From NCBI GenBank assembly GCA_963734065.1, contig CAVTFN010000003.1, positions 1-64,000 of the forward strand: a DNA stretch of 64,000 nt. The letters are read 5' to 3'. The stretch is from DATBLE01 sp963734065 (GTDB taxonomy: Bacteria > Actinomycetota > Thermoleophilia > Gaiellales > Gaiellaceae). The position numbers and the translations under genes were made by a program. Under the pieces are notes generated by a model that was given only the letters and a program-made list of their open reading frames with translations, ran no database searches and was not told where the DNA came from. How positions within the stretch are numbered: the stretch's first letter is position 1; each line of letters starts with the position of its first letter. Of the stretch, positions 49,920 through 57,552 are shown piece by piece.

Positions 49920-49924
49920 CTCCA
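49893..49924 (+). other. tRNA 3'-end-like sequence overlapping a gene's last codons
   Basis: A T-arm ACCGG-TTCGAGT-CCGGC (49900-49916, four of five pairs) is followed by TAGCTCC and A, reading like a 3' acceptor strand and discriminator. The preceding sequence is nitronate monooxygenase coding DNA without a D-arm or matching 5' GGAGCTA. It looks like the 3' core left by site-specific integration at a tRNA gene, but chance similarity is possible. Confidence 0.4.
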
Positions 49925-50002
49925 AAGGAAAATCGCCTGTCCTGTGACCTGACCTGACGTTAGCGTGTCAGGCAACGGGAAACTCGAGTGACGGCTGGGT
50001 TG

Positions 50003-50064
50003 AGACCCTTCTGGGCAACCTCCTGGTCTGTTGCCAGAAGCGACCTCCTGGATCGCGTTCTACG
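50003..50064. repeat. Dispersed hairpin repeat, locus 14 (two to three units)
   Basis: A partial AGACCCTTCTGG, then GCAACCTCCTGGTCTGTTGC with CAGAAG, then CGACCTCCTGGATCGCGTTC. It lies between the 3' ends of the convergent nitronate monooxygenase and cytochrome b genes, 80 bp after the tRNA-like end. No later copies occur in the window. The remainder of 49920-50251 shows no gene. Confidence 0.7.
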
Positions 50065-50251
50065 TTCGTTCTCGTTGCCCGACGTGATTACTCGCGTCCT
50101 TGGCGGTTACTGGTACGACGGCTGATGGTCATGCAGGCGCGCCGCACGGGGGCGCGGTCGACTGTTCAACCGACGGCGAACAGGCACAGCATCGAAAACA
50201 GAGCGAGGAGGCGGCGACCGCGGTGCGCGGCGTGGGAGAGGGCGCGTCGGC

Positions 50252-50887
50252 TCACCGTTTGCGTCCGGTTCTCCATTTGGAGTGGTGTGTCCGAGCCCAG
50301 TCTTCGCGGACGGTGCCGAGGGTCATGCCGCGGAGGGCATGCCGCGTGGTGGGGTGGACGAGGGACAGGTAGAGGTGGCCGACGACGATCACGACCGAGA
50401 GGTACATGAGCGTGTCGTGGAGGTAGACGGTGCCGCCGAGCCGGAAGCGTGTGTCGCGCTCGCCGTACCAAAGCAGCAGGCCCGACACGAAGAAGAGCGT
50501 CGCGAATGCGGCGGTGAGGATCGCGTTGACCTTCTGACCGGCGTTGAAGCGGCCCTGCGGGCGATGGACGTCGCCGGCGAGGAAGCGGGCGTCGTCCCGG
50601 TCGAAGAGGTCGATCTCGCGGACGGTTTGTGCGACGGCGCGTCGGTTGCCGAGCAGGGCGATCAGGAGGATCGCCCCCGCCCAGGAGATCCCGGTCCAGA
50701 AATGGATGTCCTTGATCAGCGGCCGCCTGGCGATAGCCGCCGAGAGCGAGGGGAGGTAGAGAACGAGTCCGGAGCCGAGCAGGACGAAGAACGCGGTCGC
50801 GTGGACCCAGTGGATGAGGCGCTCGGTCAGCGTGAAGCGCTCGACGTAGCGCCGGCGAGACTCGGAGGTATAGGTGGCGCTAGCCAT
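50252..50887 (-). CDS. Membrane cytochrome b (formate dehydrogenase gamma/b561-like)
   Basis: 211 residues from the ATG at 50887. YVERFTLTERLIHWVHATAF contains the haem-ligand His of H-W-x-H. KDIHFWTGISWAGAILLIAL, KVNAILTAAFATLFFVSGLL and VYLHDTLMYLSVVIVVGHLY with LSLVHPTTRHALRGM complete a four-helix di-haem cytochrome of the NapC-independent b-type group. It accepts or donates electrons at the membrane for the molybdopterin enzyme whose gene it overlaps by 8 nt. Confidence 0.9.
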   Translation of the reverse strand: MASATYTSESRRRYVERFTLTERLIHWVHATAFFVLLGSGLVLYLPSLSAAIARRPLIKDIHFWTGISWAGAILLIALLGNRRAVAQTVREIDLFDRDDARFLAGDVHRPQGRFNAGQKVNAILTAAFATLFFVSGLLLWYGERDTRFRLGGTVYLHDTLMYLSVVIVVGHLYLSLVHPTTRHALRGMTLGTVREDWARTHHSKWRTGRKR

Positions 50888-51602
50888 AGCCGTTCGACCG
50901 CCCAACCCACGCGTCGACGTCGTAGCCGCGCTGCTCCCAGTAGCCCGAGCCGGGTTTCGGAACGAGCTCGATCCGCTCCACCCACTTCACGTTCTTGTAG
51001 CCGTACATCTCCGGGATCACGACGCGCACGGGGGCGCCGTGCTCACGGCGGAGCGGCTTGCCGTCCATCTCGTAGGCGAGCATCACGTCGTGAAGCCGCA
51101 CCTGGCGCATCTCCAGGTAGTCGTCGTAAGGCTTCTCGGCCGACACAAAACGCAGCGCTTCAGCCTGTGGCCGGGGTCGCGTCGGCGCGAGCAGATCGTG
51201 GAAGCGGACGCCGCTCCAGTGCACCTGCTTGACGGTCCACCCGGTCACGCAGTGGAAGGTCGAGACCTGCTCGGCCTTGGGGAGGGCGAGCAGCTGGTCG
51301 TGGGAGAGCTCGATCGGCCGCTCGACCAGTCCGTCGATCCGGAGCCGCCAGGAGGCGGGGTCGAAGCTCGGCATCGAGTCGGCAACGGTGTAGATCCGCC
51401 AGCCGCTCGAGGGGATGATCCGGGTGAGGCCGGTCGCGTCCGAGATCGGGTTCGTCAGCCGGCTCGTCGTATGCGAGATCGTCTTGCCGTAGAAGAGCGT
51501 TGCGACGCCGGCGCCGACGACTCCGAGGAACCCGACGCGGCCGAGCCGCCGCGCGCCAAGGTTCTCGCGTGGCGACTCGGGGAGCTGATCGCGATCGGGC
51601 AT
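50880..51602 (-). CDS. Molybdopterin-dependent oxidoreductase (MsrP/sulfite-oxidase-like)
   Basis: 240 residues. The N-terminus has ARRLGRVGFLGVVGAGVATL, a Tat-like signal or anchor with an imperfect R-R motif. The catalytic domain reads WRLRIDGLVERPIELSHDQL, STFHCVTGWTVKQVHWSGVR (the Mo-ligand Cys), VRLHDVMLAYEMDGKPLRRE, HGAPVRVVIPEMYGYKNVKW. This is the YedY/MsrP oxidoreductase-molybdopterin domain. MsrP normally pairs with the haem protein MsrQ; here the partner is a different cytochrome b. It follows the CHRD gene by 10 bp and is likely exported. Confidence 0.9.
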   Translation of the reverse strand: MPDRDQLPESPRENLGARRLGRVGFLGVVGAGVATLFYGKTISHTTSRLTNPISDATGLTRIIPSSGWRIYTVADSMPSFDPASWRLRIDGLVERPIELSHDQLLALPKAEQVSTFHCVTGWTVKQVHWSGVRFHDLLAPTRPRPQAEALRFVSAEKPYDDYLEMRQVRLHDVMLAYEMDGKPLRREHGAPVRVVIPEMYGYKNVKWVERIELVPKPGSGYWEQRGYDVDAWVGRSNGYG

Positions 51603-51612
51603 CCGTCTCCGC

Positions 51613-52026
51613 CTACATGTGCGCCATGCCGGCGAATAGCACTCCGCGCAGATCGCCGGGGTGGCCCTTCGTGTCGATCCAGACCGAGTACTTGCCCGGT
51701 GCCGACTCCAGGTGCTCGAGCGTCATCTCGGACGCGGTCGTGCAGCCCTTCTTCGTGTACTTGGTGCCGAGCCGGACGAGGACGGCGCCGCTCGCACGCG
51801 TGCGGATCGTCGCTCCGGTGATCCCCTTCGTCGGGACGTCGAACGTCCAGCAGAGCTTCTTCCCCTTCGCGTTCACGTTCACGTTGACGATCCCGTGCTC
51901 GCCCATGCCGGCCAGACGGGCCGCCAGCTGTGGGTGCATACCCGCCAGAGCCCCGGGGGCCAAGACGGCGAAACCTACGACGACCAGGAGAGAGGTCGAT
52001 AGCGCGATGCGACGCAGCAGACTCAC
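51613..52026 (-). CDS. Secreted CHRD-like domain protein
   Basis: 137 residues from GTG at 52026, with AAGGAGG 8 nt upstream. Residues 1-30 are a signal peptide (LLVVVGFAVLAPGALA). The beta-rich mature part (HGIVNVNVNAKGKKLCWTFD, GITGATIRTRASGAVLVRLG) ends KYSVWIDTKGHPGDLRGVLF, close to the end of CHRD domains (H-x-x-G-x-x-R-G-x-L). A single Cys pair (LCWTF and KGCTT) may form a disulfide. It is the first gene of a three-gene operon with the Mo enzyme and cytochrome b. Confidence 0.75.
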   Translation of the reverse strand: MSLLRRIALSTSLLVVVGFAVLAPGALAGMHPQLAARLAGMGEHGIVNVNVNAKGKKLCWTFDVPTKGITGATIRTRASGAVLVRLGTKYTKKGCTTASEMTLEHLESAPGKYSVWIDTKGHPGDLRGVLFAGMAHM

Positions 52027-52169
52027 AGGTGCCTCCTTGTCGATTCCCGGCGACCGTAGCCCTGGCTGAAACGCGGCACCATTACGAAAGACTGAATTCT
52101 CGAACAGCCCGGACCTGTCCGTAAGCAACCTTTAAGGATTCGGCCTCGCCACCTCTGGAGAATGAGCCG

Positions 52170-52847
52170 ATGGGCACCGTTCTCGTCGTCGACGACGAGC
52201 CCGTCGTCCGCGACGTGGTCGTCCGTTACCTGGAGCAGGAGGGGTACCGGACGCTGCAGGCGGGTGACGGCGAGACGGCACGCTACCTTCTCGAGCGCGA
52301 GACGCCGAGCTTGGTAGTGCTCGACCTGATGCTCCCCGGAACCGACGGACTGGCCCTGTGCGGCTGGATCCGCGCTCGCTCGCAGCTGCCGGTGATCATG
52401 GTCACCGCCCTTGCCGAGGAGGCTGACCGGCTGACCGGGCTCGAGCTCGGCGCGGACGACTATCTGACCAAGCCGTTCTCACCGCGCGAGCTGGTCGCGC
52501 GGGTGAACGCCGTCCTGCGGCGAGCCTCCGCGCCGAGCGTCGTCGCAGAACGTATCGAGGTCGGCGATCTCGTCGTCGACCCGGGCCGACGCGAAGTGCA
52601 CAAGAGCGGGGCGCCGCTTCGGCTGACGACACTCGAGTTCGATCTGCTCTGCTTTCTGGTCGGCAACCCGAACCAGGTGTTCTCGCGACGGGAGCTGATG
52701 GACCGCGTGTGGGGATATACGTCGGTGCTCGACACCGGCACTGTCACCGTCCACATCCGCCGGTTGCGCGAGAAGATCGAGAACGATCCTTCCCATCCAC
52801 GCCACCTGGAGACGGTGTGGGGCAGCGGCTACCGGTTCACGCCGTGA
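52170..52847 (+). CDS. OmpR/PhoB-family response regulator
   Basis: 225 residues. Receiver: VLVVDDEPVVRDVVVRYLEQ with acidic Asp-Asp, phospho-acceptor in LVVLDLMLPGTDG (Asp about 51), Thr in VIMVTALAEE and Lys in DDYLTKPFSPRELVARV. The winged-helix output has LTTLEFDLLCFLVGNPNQVF, SRRELMDRVWGYTSVLDTGT and VDV-like HIRRLREKIENDPSHPRHLE. It overlaps the histidine kinase start by 4 nt. Divergent from the CHRD/Mo/cyt b operon with 143 bp between, so it may control that operon. Confidence 0.95.
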   Translation: MGTVLVVDDEPVVRDVVVRYLEQEGYRTLQAGDGETARYLLERETPSLVVLDLMLPGTDGLALCGWIRARSQLPVIMVTALAEEADRLTGLELGADDYLTKPFSPRELVARVNAVLRRASAPSVVAERIEVGDLVVDPGRREVHKSGAPLRLTTLEFDLLCFLVGNPNQVFSRRELMDRVWGYTSVLDTGTVTVHIRRLREKIENDPSHPRHLETVWGSGYRFTP

Positions 52848-53917
52848 CCGAGGTCGCAGTCTTCCTCGCGCTCGGCACCGTCGCCGTCGGGATCGTCGCG
52901 GCGCTTCTGCTCAGACTGCTCCCGACCGTCCGCCTGCAGCTCGCCGGGCTCGCGCTCTTCGCGGTCGTCCTTCCCCTCGGCGGGGTTCTGGCCTCCGGCT
53001 GGGTCATGTTCCACATGCATGACGACGAGAAGATCCTCGCTGTCTCGTCGGCTGCGGCGCTCTCCGCCGTCGTCGGGGCGTTGCTGCTCGCCCGCTGGAT
53101 CGTGAAGCCGCTCGAGCGGCTGCGTACCGCCTCCGCCCAGCTGGCCGCCGGCGATCTCGCCACCCGTGCGCCCCAGGAGGGCGCTCGTGAACTCGAACAG
53201 ATGGGCGGCTCGTTCAACGCCATGGCCGAGTCGATCGAGAGGCTCTTCGACGCCCGGCGGGAGCTCGTCGCCTGGGCCAGCCACGACTTGCGCACCCCGC
53301 TCACGTCAATGCAGGCGATGCTCGAGGCGGCCGAGGACGGCCTCGCCGACCCCGCCGAATACCTGCCGGCACTGAATCACCAGGTTCGCACGCTCTCGAT
53401 GCTCGTCGACGACCTCTTCGAGCTTGCTCGCATCGACGCCGGCGTCCTGCGGCTGGAGCTGCACGACGCGGACCTCGACACGGTCATCGAGTCCTGTCTC
53501 CGAGGCGTCGAGGCGGACGCCCGCGCCAAGCGCGTCCGTCTCCAGACAGAGTTCGAGGCGCCGCTGCCGGCTGTTCGCTGCGCGCCCGAAAAAGTCGAGC
53601 GCGTGCTCTGCAACCTCCTCACCAACGCCCTCCGCCACACGCCGGCCGACGGAGCGATCGCCGTCGTCGCGAAACGGCAGCCCGGAAGCGTGACGGTCGC
53701 GGTCGAGGACACGGGCGAGGGCGTGAGCAGCGACGTGCGCGAGCGGATGTTCGAGCGCTTCTGGCGTGGCGACTCCTCACGAGGCTCGCCCGGATCGGGG
53801 CTTGGCCTCGCGATCGCCCGGGGGCTCGTCGAAGCCCAGGGCGGCCGTATCTGGGCCGAAAGCCGACCTGAAGGTGGGGCGCGCATCTCGTTCACCCTTC
53901 CCGCGGCGAGCGCCTGA
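52844..53917 (+). CDS. Sensor histidine kinase
   Basis: 357 residues from GTG at 52844. Two N-terminal transmembrane helices (VAVFLALGTVAVGIVAALLL, LAVSSAAALSAVVGALLLAR) enclose only a short loop with HMHDDE, a possible metal or redox sensing site. A HAMP (WIVKPLERLRTASAQLAAGD) follows. The H-box is LVAWASHDLRTPLTSMQAML, the N-box NLLTNALRHTPADG, G1 VEDTGEGV and G2 GSPGSGLGLAIARGLV. It phosphorylates the upstream regulator. Confidence 0.95.
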   Translation: MTEVAVFLALGTVAVGIVAALLLRLLPTVRLQLAGLALFAVVLPLGGVLASGWVMFHMHDDEKILAVSSAAALSAVVGALLLARWIVKPLERLRTASAQLAAGDLATRAPQEGARELEQMGGSFNAMAESIERLFDARRELVAWASHDLRTPLTSMQAMLEAAEDGLADPAEYLPALNHQVRTLSMLVDDLFELARIDAGVLRLELHDADLDTVIESCLRGVEADARAKRVRLQTEFEAPLPAVRCAPEKVERVLCNLLTNALRHTPADGAIAVVAKRQPGSVTVAVEDTGEGVSSDVRERMFERFWRGDSSRGSPGSGLGLAIARGLVEAQGGRIWAESRPEGGARISFTLPAASA

Positions 53918-53996
53918 GCCGCTCAGCGTGTCCTGTCGTCGAACTCGAGCCGACGTTGTCAGGACTGCAGCGAGAAGTTCCCTGCAAGCGGCCTAG

Positions 53997-54401
53997 CTAC
54001 GGGCGCGGCACGTACTCGAGGATCCGGCCGAGATCACGAAAACCGGCGGCCCCGCAGATATGTTCGGCGACTGGAGTCGACTGGACGCTTGCCGTCCGGC
54101 ATCCGCGTGCGAGAGCGTCATGCAGGTGACGGGCGACGAGGGCGGTCGCGAGGCCGCGGTGTCGGGCGTGCTCGAGCGTCGCGACGTCGTAGATGCCGCA
54201 GTCTCCCTTGTGATCGAGGGCAACCGCGGTGGACACGCTCTCGCCGTTGAGGAATGCGACCAGCAGGTGGAAGTCCGAGAGGTTCGCGTTGCTGAGGAGG
54301 CCTGGCGGAGCTTCGAGGATTCGTAGGTGCGTCTCCCATTCGACGGGCGCAAGATCGATCTGAGACCGTGGGACGAGGATGTCGTCGAGGATCATCGCCA
54401 T
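53997..54401 (-). CDS. GNAT-family N-acetyltransferase
   Basis: 134 residues. Motif A is GIYDVATLEHARHRGLATAL (R-x-x-G-x-A, acetyl-CoA pyrophosphate loop), followed by VARHLHDALARGCRTASVQS and VAEHICGAAGFRDLGRILEY (motif B: G-F). The N-terminal part is short and lacks a clear first strand, so the gene may be the C-terminal half of a two-lobed GNAT. Fragments of other genes lie just upstream. Confidence 0.75.
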   Translation of the reverse strand: MAMILDDILVPRSQIDLAPVEWETHLRILEAPPGLLSNANLSDFHLLVAFLNGESVSTAVALDHKGDCGIYDVATLEHARHRGLATALVARHLHDALARGCRTASVQSTPVAEHICGAAGFRDLGRILEYVPRP

Positions 54402-54530
54402 TGCGCGCGTGGAGTCGGCGACTGTGTAGCGGCGGCGTTCGAGCTCGGCTCGCGCGGTCTTGTCGGCTTCGTCGGCCCAGACCGCGAAGCGTTCGATGCC
54501 GGCATCGCGTAGGCCACCTCGATCCGAGCC

Positions 54531-54665
54531 ATGGCGATCTCGTTCGCGTCGGTGGCGCTGATCGCCGTGGTCGCAGTTCTCGCGCCCTTGGCGATCGGCG
54601 CTACGGGCCTCGGCCTTCCGGCGATGGTGCTCGAGATCCTGCTCGGTATCGCCATCCCTAGTCGC
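54531..54665 (+). pseudogene. N-terminal fragment of a CPA2-type Na+/H+ antiporter
   Basis: An ATG frame reads MAISFASVALIAVVAVLAPL then AIGATGLGLPAMVLEILLGI and AIPSRS. This is the first helix and the P-x-x-V-L-E-I-L-L-G-I motif that opens Kef/CPA2 exchangers. The next expected G-P-x-x-L is missing and the frame ends after 60 codons, versus about 400 or more in a full protein. Confidence 0.6.
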
Positions 54666-54776
54666 TCATTCTGCTCACGGTCCGGAGCACCTGACAGCTT
54701 CTGCCGGCCATGAATTTGTGCGGAAGATGGCATTGGTCATGGCGGTCTAGTAGGCAAGGGAGAAGGAGGCCGGGTC

Positions 54777-54899
54777 GTGTTCAAGGTGATGACCTGGAGC
54801 GTGGAGAATCTGTTCAGGTCAGGCACGGGGAATGTGCCAGCCACCCGTAGTCGCAACCTTCCAGCAGATCCAGTGATGCGGTCACTCACAGCCGCATGA
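54777..54899 (+). pseudogene. Start of an endonuclease/exonuclease/phosphatase-family gene, now a 40-codon frame
   Basis: A strong AGAAGGAGG lies 7 nt before GTG 54777. The first residues, FKVMTWSVENLFRSGTG, match the opening strand of the EEP nuclease fold (V-M-T-W-N-V-E-N-L-F), with the catalytic Asn changed to Ser. The similarity then stops. The frame ends TGA at 54897-54899, overlapping the next gene's ATG as ATGA, so the remnant may now serve as a translated leader for that gene. Confidence 0.6.
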
Positions 54900-56755
54900 G
54901 CGAATTTCAGTCTGGCCCCGGTTTCTTCCCCGCAGTTGCCGTTGGCGGATATCAGCTCGAGCTCGGTTCGAGCGACGGCACATTCGTGCTCTTCGAGCCC
55001 GAGTCGGAGCACGAGCAGGCGAACGCGCTCGGCGCGGCACTGCGTGCTCCCGAGGCGACGGAGGTGCCTGAGCCGACGGCCACGGACAGGCTGGAGGAGG
55101 TGCTGGGCGAGGCCTCGACTCTCACCGAGCACTCCCAACGCTGTCTGCGTCTGTTCACTGAAATTGCCGAGGGCTCACGCGACCCTCATGCGATCTCCGA
55201 CGAGATCGACGCTCTGCTGGCACTGCTCGGTCGCCTCGACCGTGAGGGCAAGCACAAGGAGGTGCTCCGGCTCGCCCGCGACCTGGCGGCGCTGCTCGCG
55301 CTCCTGCTGCGCTGGCTCGACCTCGTACGGTCGCTGGAGCTCGCCTTGCGGACGGCACGCGCTCTCGGTGACCAGCGTGCGGTGGCGTGGGCGCTGCACG
55401 AGCTCGGCACGCTCCAGCTCGCGGCCGGGGACGCTACTTCTGCCGCCGATCGCCTCCAGGAGGCGGTGCGGCTCAAGGAGCAGGTCGGTGGCCGTGGACG
55501 CTGCGCCAGCCGACACAACCTGGATGCCGCGAGGCGCGACCTTGCGGACCGGGCGGCGCTCGAACGAGTCCAGCGGCGCAGGCTCTTCCGGATCGTAGGC
55601 GCCGGAGCGATTCTCGTGTTCCTCGCGGGCGGCGGCATCGCGCTCGGCATCACCTCCGGTTCGCACAAGCCCGTCGACGGAAGTGCCACGGGTCCGCCGA
55701 CGCCGTCGACGAGCTCCACCGGGCGTGCTGTCGCCGCCAGTGCCCGGCTCAATCTCGGAACGAGCGGTAGCGGTAGCGGCAGGATCACTCGCGATCCCGG
55801 TGGTATCAGCTGTGGCGATGGCTGCTGGAGCTACGGCGGACCGACCACCGTCATCCTCAGGGCTGTCGCTGACCCGGGGTCTGCCTTCGACGGCTGGCAA
55901 GACGCCTGCGCTGGAACCACGGGCGACAGTTGCACGGTCAAGATCAGCGGCGCCACGACCGTGAGCGCGAGTTTCACCGGGCGTGCTGTCGCCGCCCCCG
56001 CCCGGCTCAATCTCGGAACGAGCGGTAGCGGTAGCGGCAGGATCACTCGCGATCCCGGTGGTATCAGCTGTGGCGATGGCTGCTGGAGCTACGGCGGACC
56101 GACCACCGTCATCCTCAGGGCTGTCGCTGACCCGGGGTCTGCCTTCGACGGCTGGCAAGACGCCTGCGCTGGAACCACGGGCGACAGTTGCACGGTCAAG
56201 ATCAGCGGCGCCACGACCGTGAGCGCGAGTTTCACCGGGCGTGCTGTCGCCGCCCCCGCCCGGCTCAATCTCGGAACGAGCGGTAGCGGTAGCGGCAGGA
56301 TCACTCGCGATCCCGGTGGTATCAGCTGTGGCGATGGCTGCTGGAGCTACGGCGGACCGACCACCGTCATCCTCAGGGCTGTCGCTGACCCGGGGTCTGC
56401 CTTCGACGGCTGGCAAGACGCCTGCGCCGGAACCACGGGCGACAGTTGCACCCTCAAGATCAGCAGCGCCACGACGGTCAGCGCAACATTTGACCAGTTC
56501 TACAACCTGACGGTCACCCTGACCCCAGTCGGAAGTGGCACAGTCAACTTCAGCCCCGAGGCCGCGAGCTGCGGTGAAGGCTGCTGGCGGTATCGGGCGG
56601 GCACGATTGTCATGCTCAAAGCCGTCCCGACAAGAGGCTCTGGCTACTTCTTCAGCGGCTGGCAAGGCGACTGCAAAGGAACCACGGGCGACAGCTGCAC
56701 ACTCACCATCAACGGCAATACAAGCGTGACCGCAGCCTTCGACCACCTGCGCTGA
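54896..56755 (+). CDS. TPR-like membrane protein with four extracellular Cys-rich repeats
   Basis: 619 residues. Residues about 1-235 are cytoplasmic and helical, with TPR-like pairs (HKEVLRLARDLAALLALLLR, RAVAWALHELGTLQLAAGDA). One transmembrane helix follows at about 238-258 (IVGAGAILVFLAGGGIALGI), then a Ser/Thr/Pro linker. Residues about 275-532 are three nearly identical 86-residue units, each with ISCGDGCWSYGG and DACAGTTGDSCTV (four Cys, likely two disulfides). A fourth, diverged unit (CGEGCWRY, GDCKGTTGDSCTL) ends the protein. The units resemble the bacterial InlB-like B-repeat. No family name fits the whole protein. Confidence 0.85.
   Translation: MSEFQSGPGFFPAVAVGGYQLELGSSDGTFVLFEPESEHEQANALGAALRAPEATEVPEPTATDRLEEVLGEASTLTEHSQRCLRLFTEIAEGSRDPHAISDEIDALLALLGRLDREGKHKEVLRLARDLAALLALLLRWLDLVRSLELALRTARALGDQRAVAWALHELGTLQLAAGDATSAADRLQEAVRLKEQVGGRGRCASRHNLDAARRDLADRAALERVQRRRLFRIVGAGAILVFLAGGGIALGITSGSHKPVDGSATGPPTPSTSSTGRAVAASARLNLGTSGSGSGRITRDPGGISCGDGCWSYGGPTTVILRAVADPGSAFDGWQDACAGTTGDSCTVKISGATTVSASFTGRAVAAPARLNLGTSGSGSGRITRDPGGISCGDGCWSYGGPTTVILRAVADPGSAFDGWQDACAGTTGDSCTVKISGATTVSASFTGRAVAAPARLNLGTSGSGSGRITRDPGGISCGDGCWSYGGPTTVILRAVADPGSAFDGWQDACAGTTGDSCTLKISSATTVSATFDQFYNLTVTLTPVGSGTVNFSPEAASCGEGCWRYRAGTIVMLKAVPTRGSGYFFSGWQGDCKGTTGDSCTLTINGNTSVTAAFDHLR
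55721..56494 (+). repeat. Three tandem 258-bp coding repeats
   Basis: Copies begin at 55721, 55979 and 56237, each with GGGCGTGCTGTCGCCGCC. Copies 1 and 2 differ only in a few bases near the start (CAGTGCC versus CCCCGCC). Copy 3 diverges only in its last about 40 bp. The identity at silent sites shows recent duplication or gene conversion inside the gene at 54896. Confidence 0.95.
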
Positions 56756-57175
56756 ATTAGGGGCGCTCGCTCACTAGGCTGCCCTCGTCTCCCGACGACT
56801 GGTCTCGGCCGTTGGCGTGGGCCGCCGGTAAGACGCGTTGCCGAAACGCCGAGCGTTATCTCCCGGCGGTAACACCGACCTATTAGTAGGTGAAAACCTC
56901 TGACTCTCTCGACCATCGAAAATCCCGCCAACTTCTTCGTAGAGCCGAGCGCGACGGCGAACCTGATTAGGCTGATGCAGCCGTCCGGCCCCAACCGGGA
57001 GGGCTGTGACCGTGCAAGGGCATCCTCGAACGATTTCGCGATCGAGCGTGGGACTTTGGTGAATCGCGGAGGCGACCGTCCGCGAACTCGGGCGGCCGTC
57101 GATCTCCGCTACTGAGCAGACGCGGATCAGCTCCGCGGTGTCGGCCTGGGCGCCGGGGCTACACTCAAGCTGCCG
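56756..57175. other. Intergenic stretch without a recognisable gene
   Basis: No repeat unit, tRNA or open frame with a ribosome site is seen. The AT-richer patch around 56870-56890 (CTATTAGTAGG) could hold a promoter. Confidence 0.4.
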
Positions 57176-57496
57176 ATGGGGTCTTTGCTTGATAGGCGGC
57201 GGTCGCGGTTGCCTGAGCCGCGAACGTCGGTTGCCCGGCGTACGAGGGGGCCGCGACCGGCCGCAGCGCGCGACGTCATCTGGTTCGTGCCGGCCCGGTG
57301 GTTGGTCATGGTCCTTGCGATCGCGCGGCTGGCACTGACGAAGGGAGCGTTCGCCAAGGTCGGCGTTGGTGGGCTCCTATGGTCGCTCGCGCCCCGGAAG
57401 CTGAGGATCGTAGCCGGTGGTCTTCTCGCGGCCGCGATGATCATGGTCGCCGGTTCCCTGGCTGCCATCGCGCTGCTGGCATTGCAACTCAGCTAG
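57176..57496 (+). CDS. Small membrane protein
   Basis: 106 residues. A basic cytoplasmic lead of about 35 residues is followed by DVIWFVPARWLVMVLAIARL (first helix), a loop with LTKGAFAKVGVGGLLWSLAP RK and a second strong helix IVAGGLLAAAMIMVAGSLAA. Positive charges before the first and between the two helices fit an in-facing loop. Family unrecognised. The start is uncertain; a shorter form from about residue 30 is possible. Confidence 0.6.
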   Translation: MGSLLDRRRSRLPEPRTSVARRTRGPRPAAARDVIWFVPARWLVMVLAIARLALTKGAFAKVGVGGLLWSLAPRKLRIVAGGLLAAAMIMVAGSLAAIALLALQLS

Positions 57497-57552
57497 GCCT
57501 GTTCGGGCCCCTGGTCATCACGAGGAAGACCGATCTGGAGACACCGGGCTTG

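Noticed and set aside
55721..56494. Assembly artefact producing the 258-bp tandem copies
   Set aside because: Copies 1 and 2 differ at a few bases and copy 3 diverges at its end, so they are not pure duplicates of one read; copy number still deserves a long-read check.
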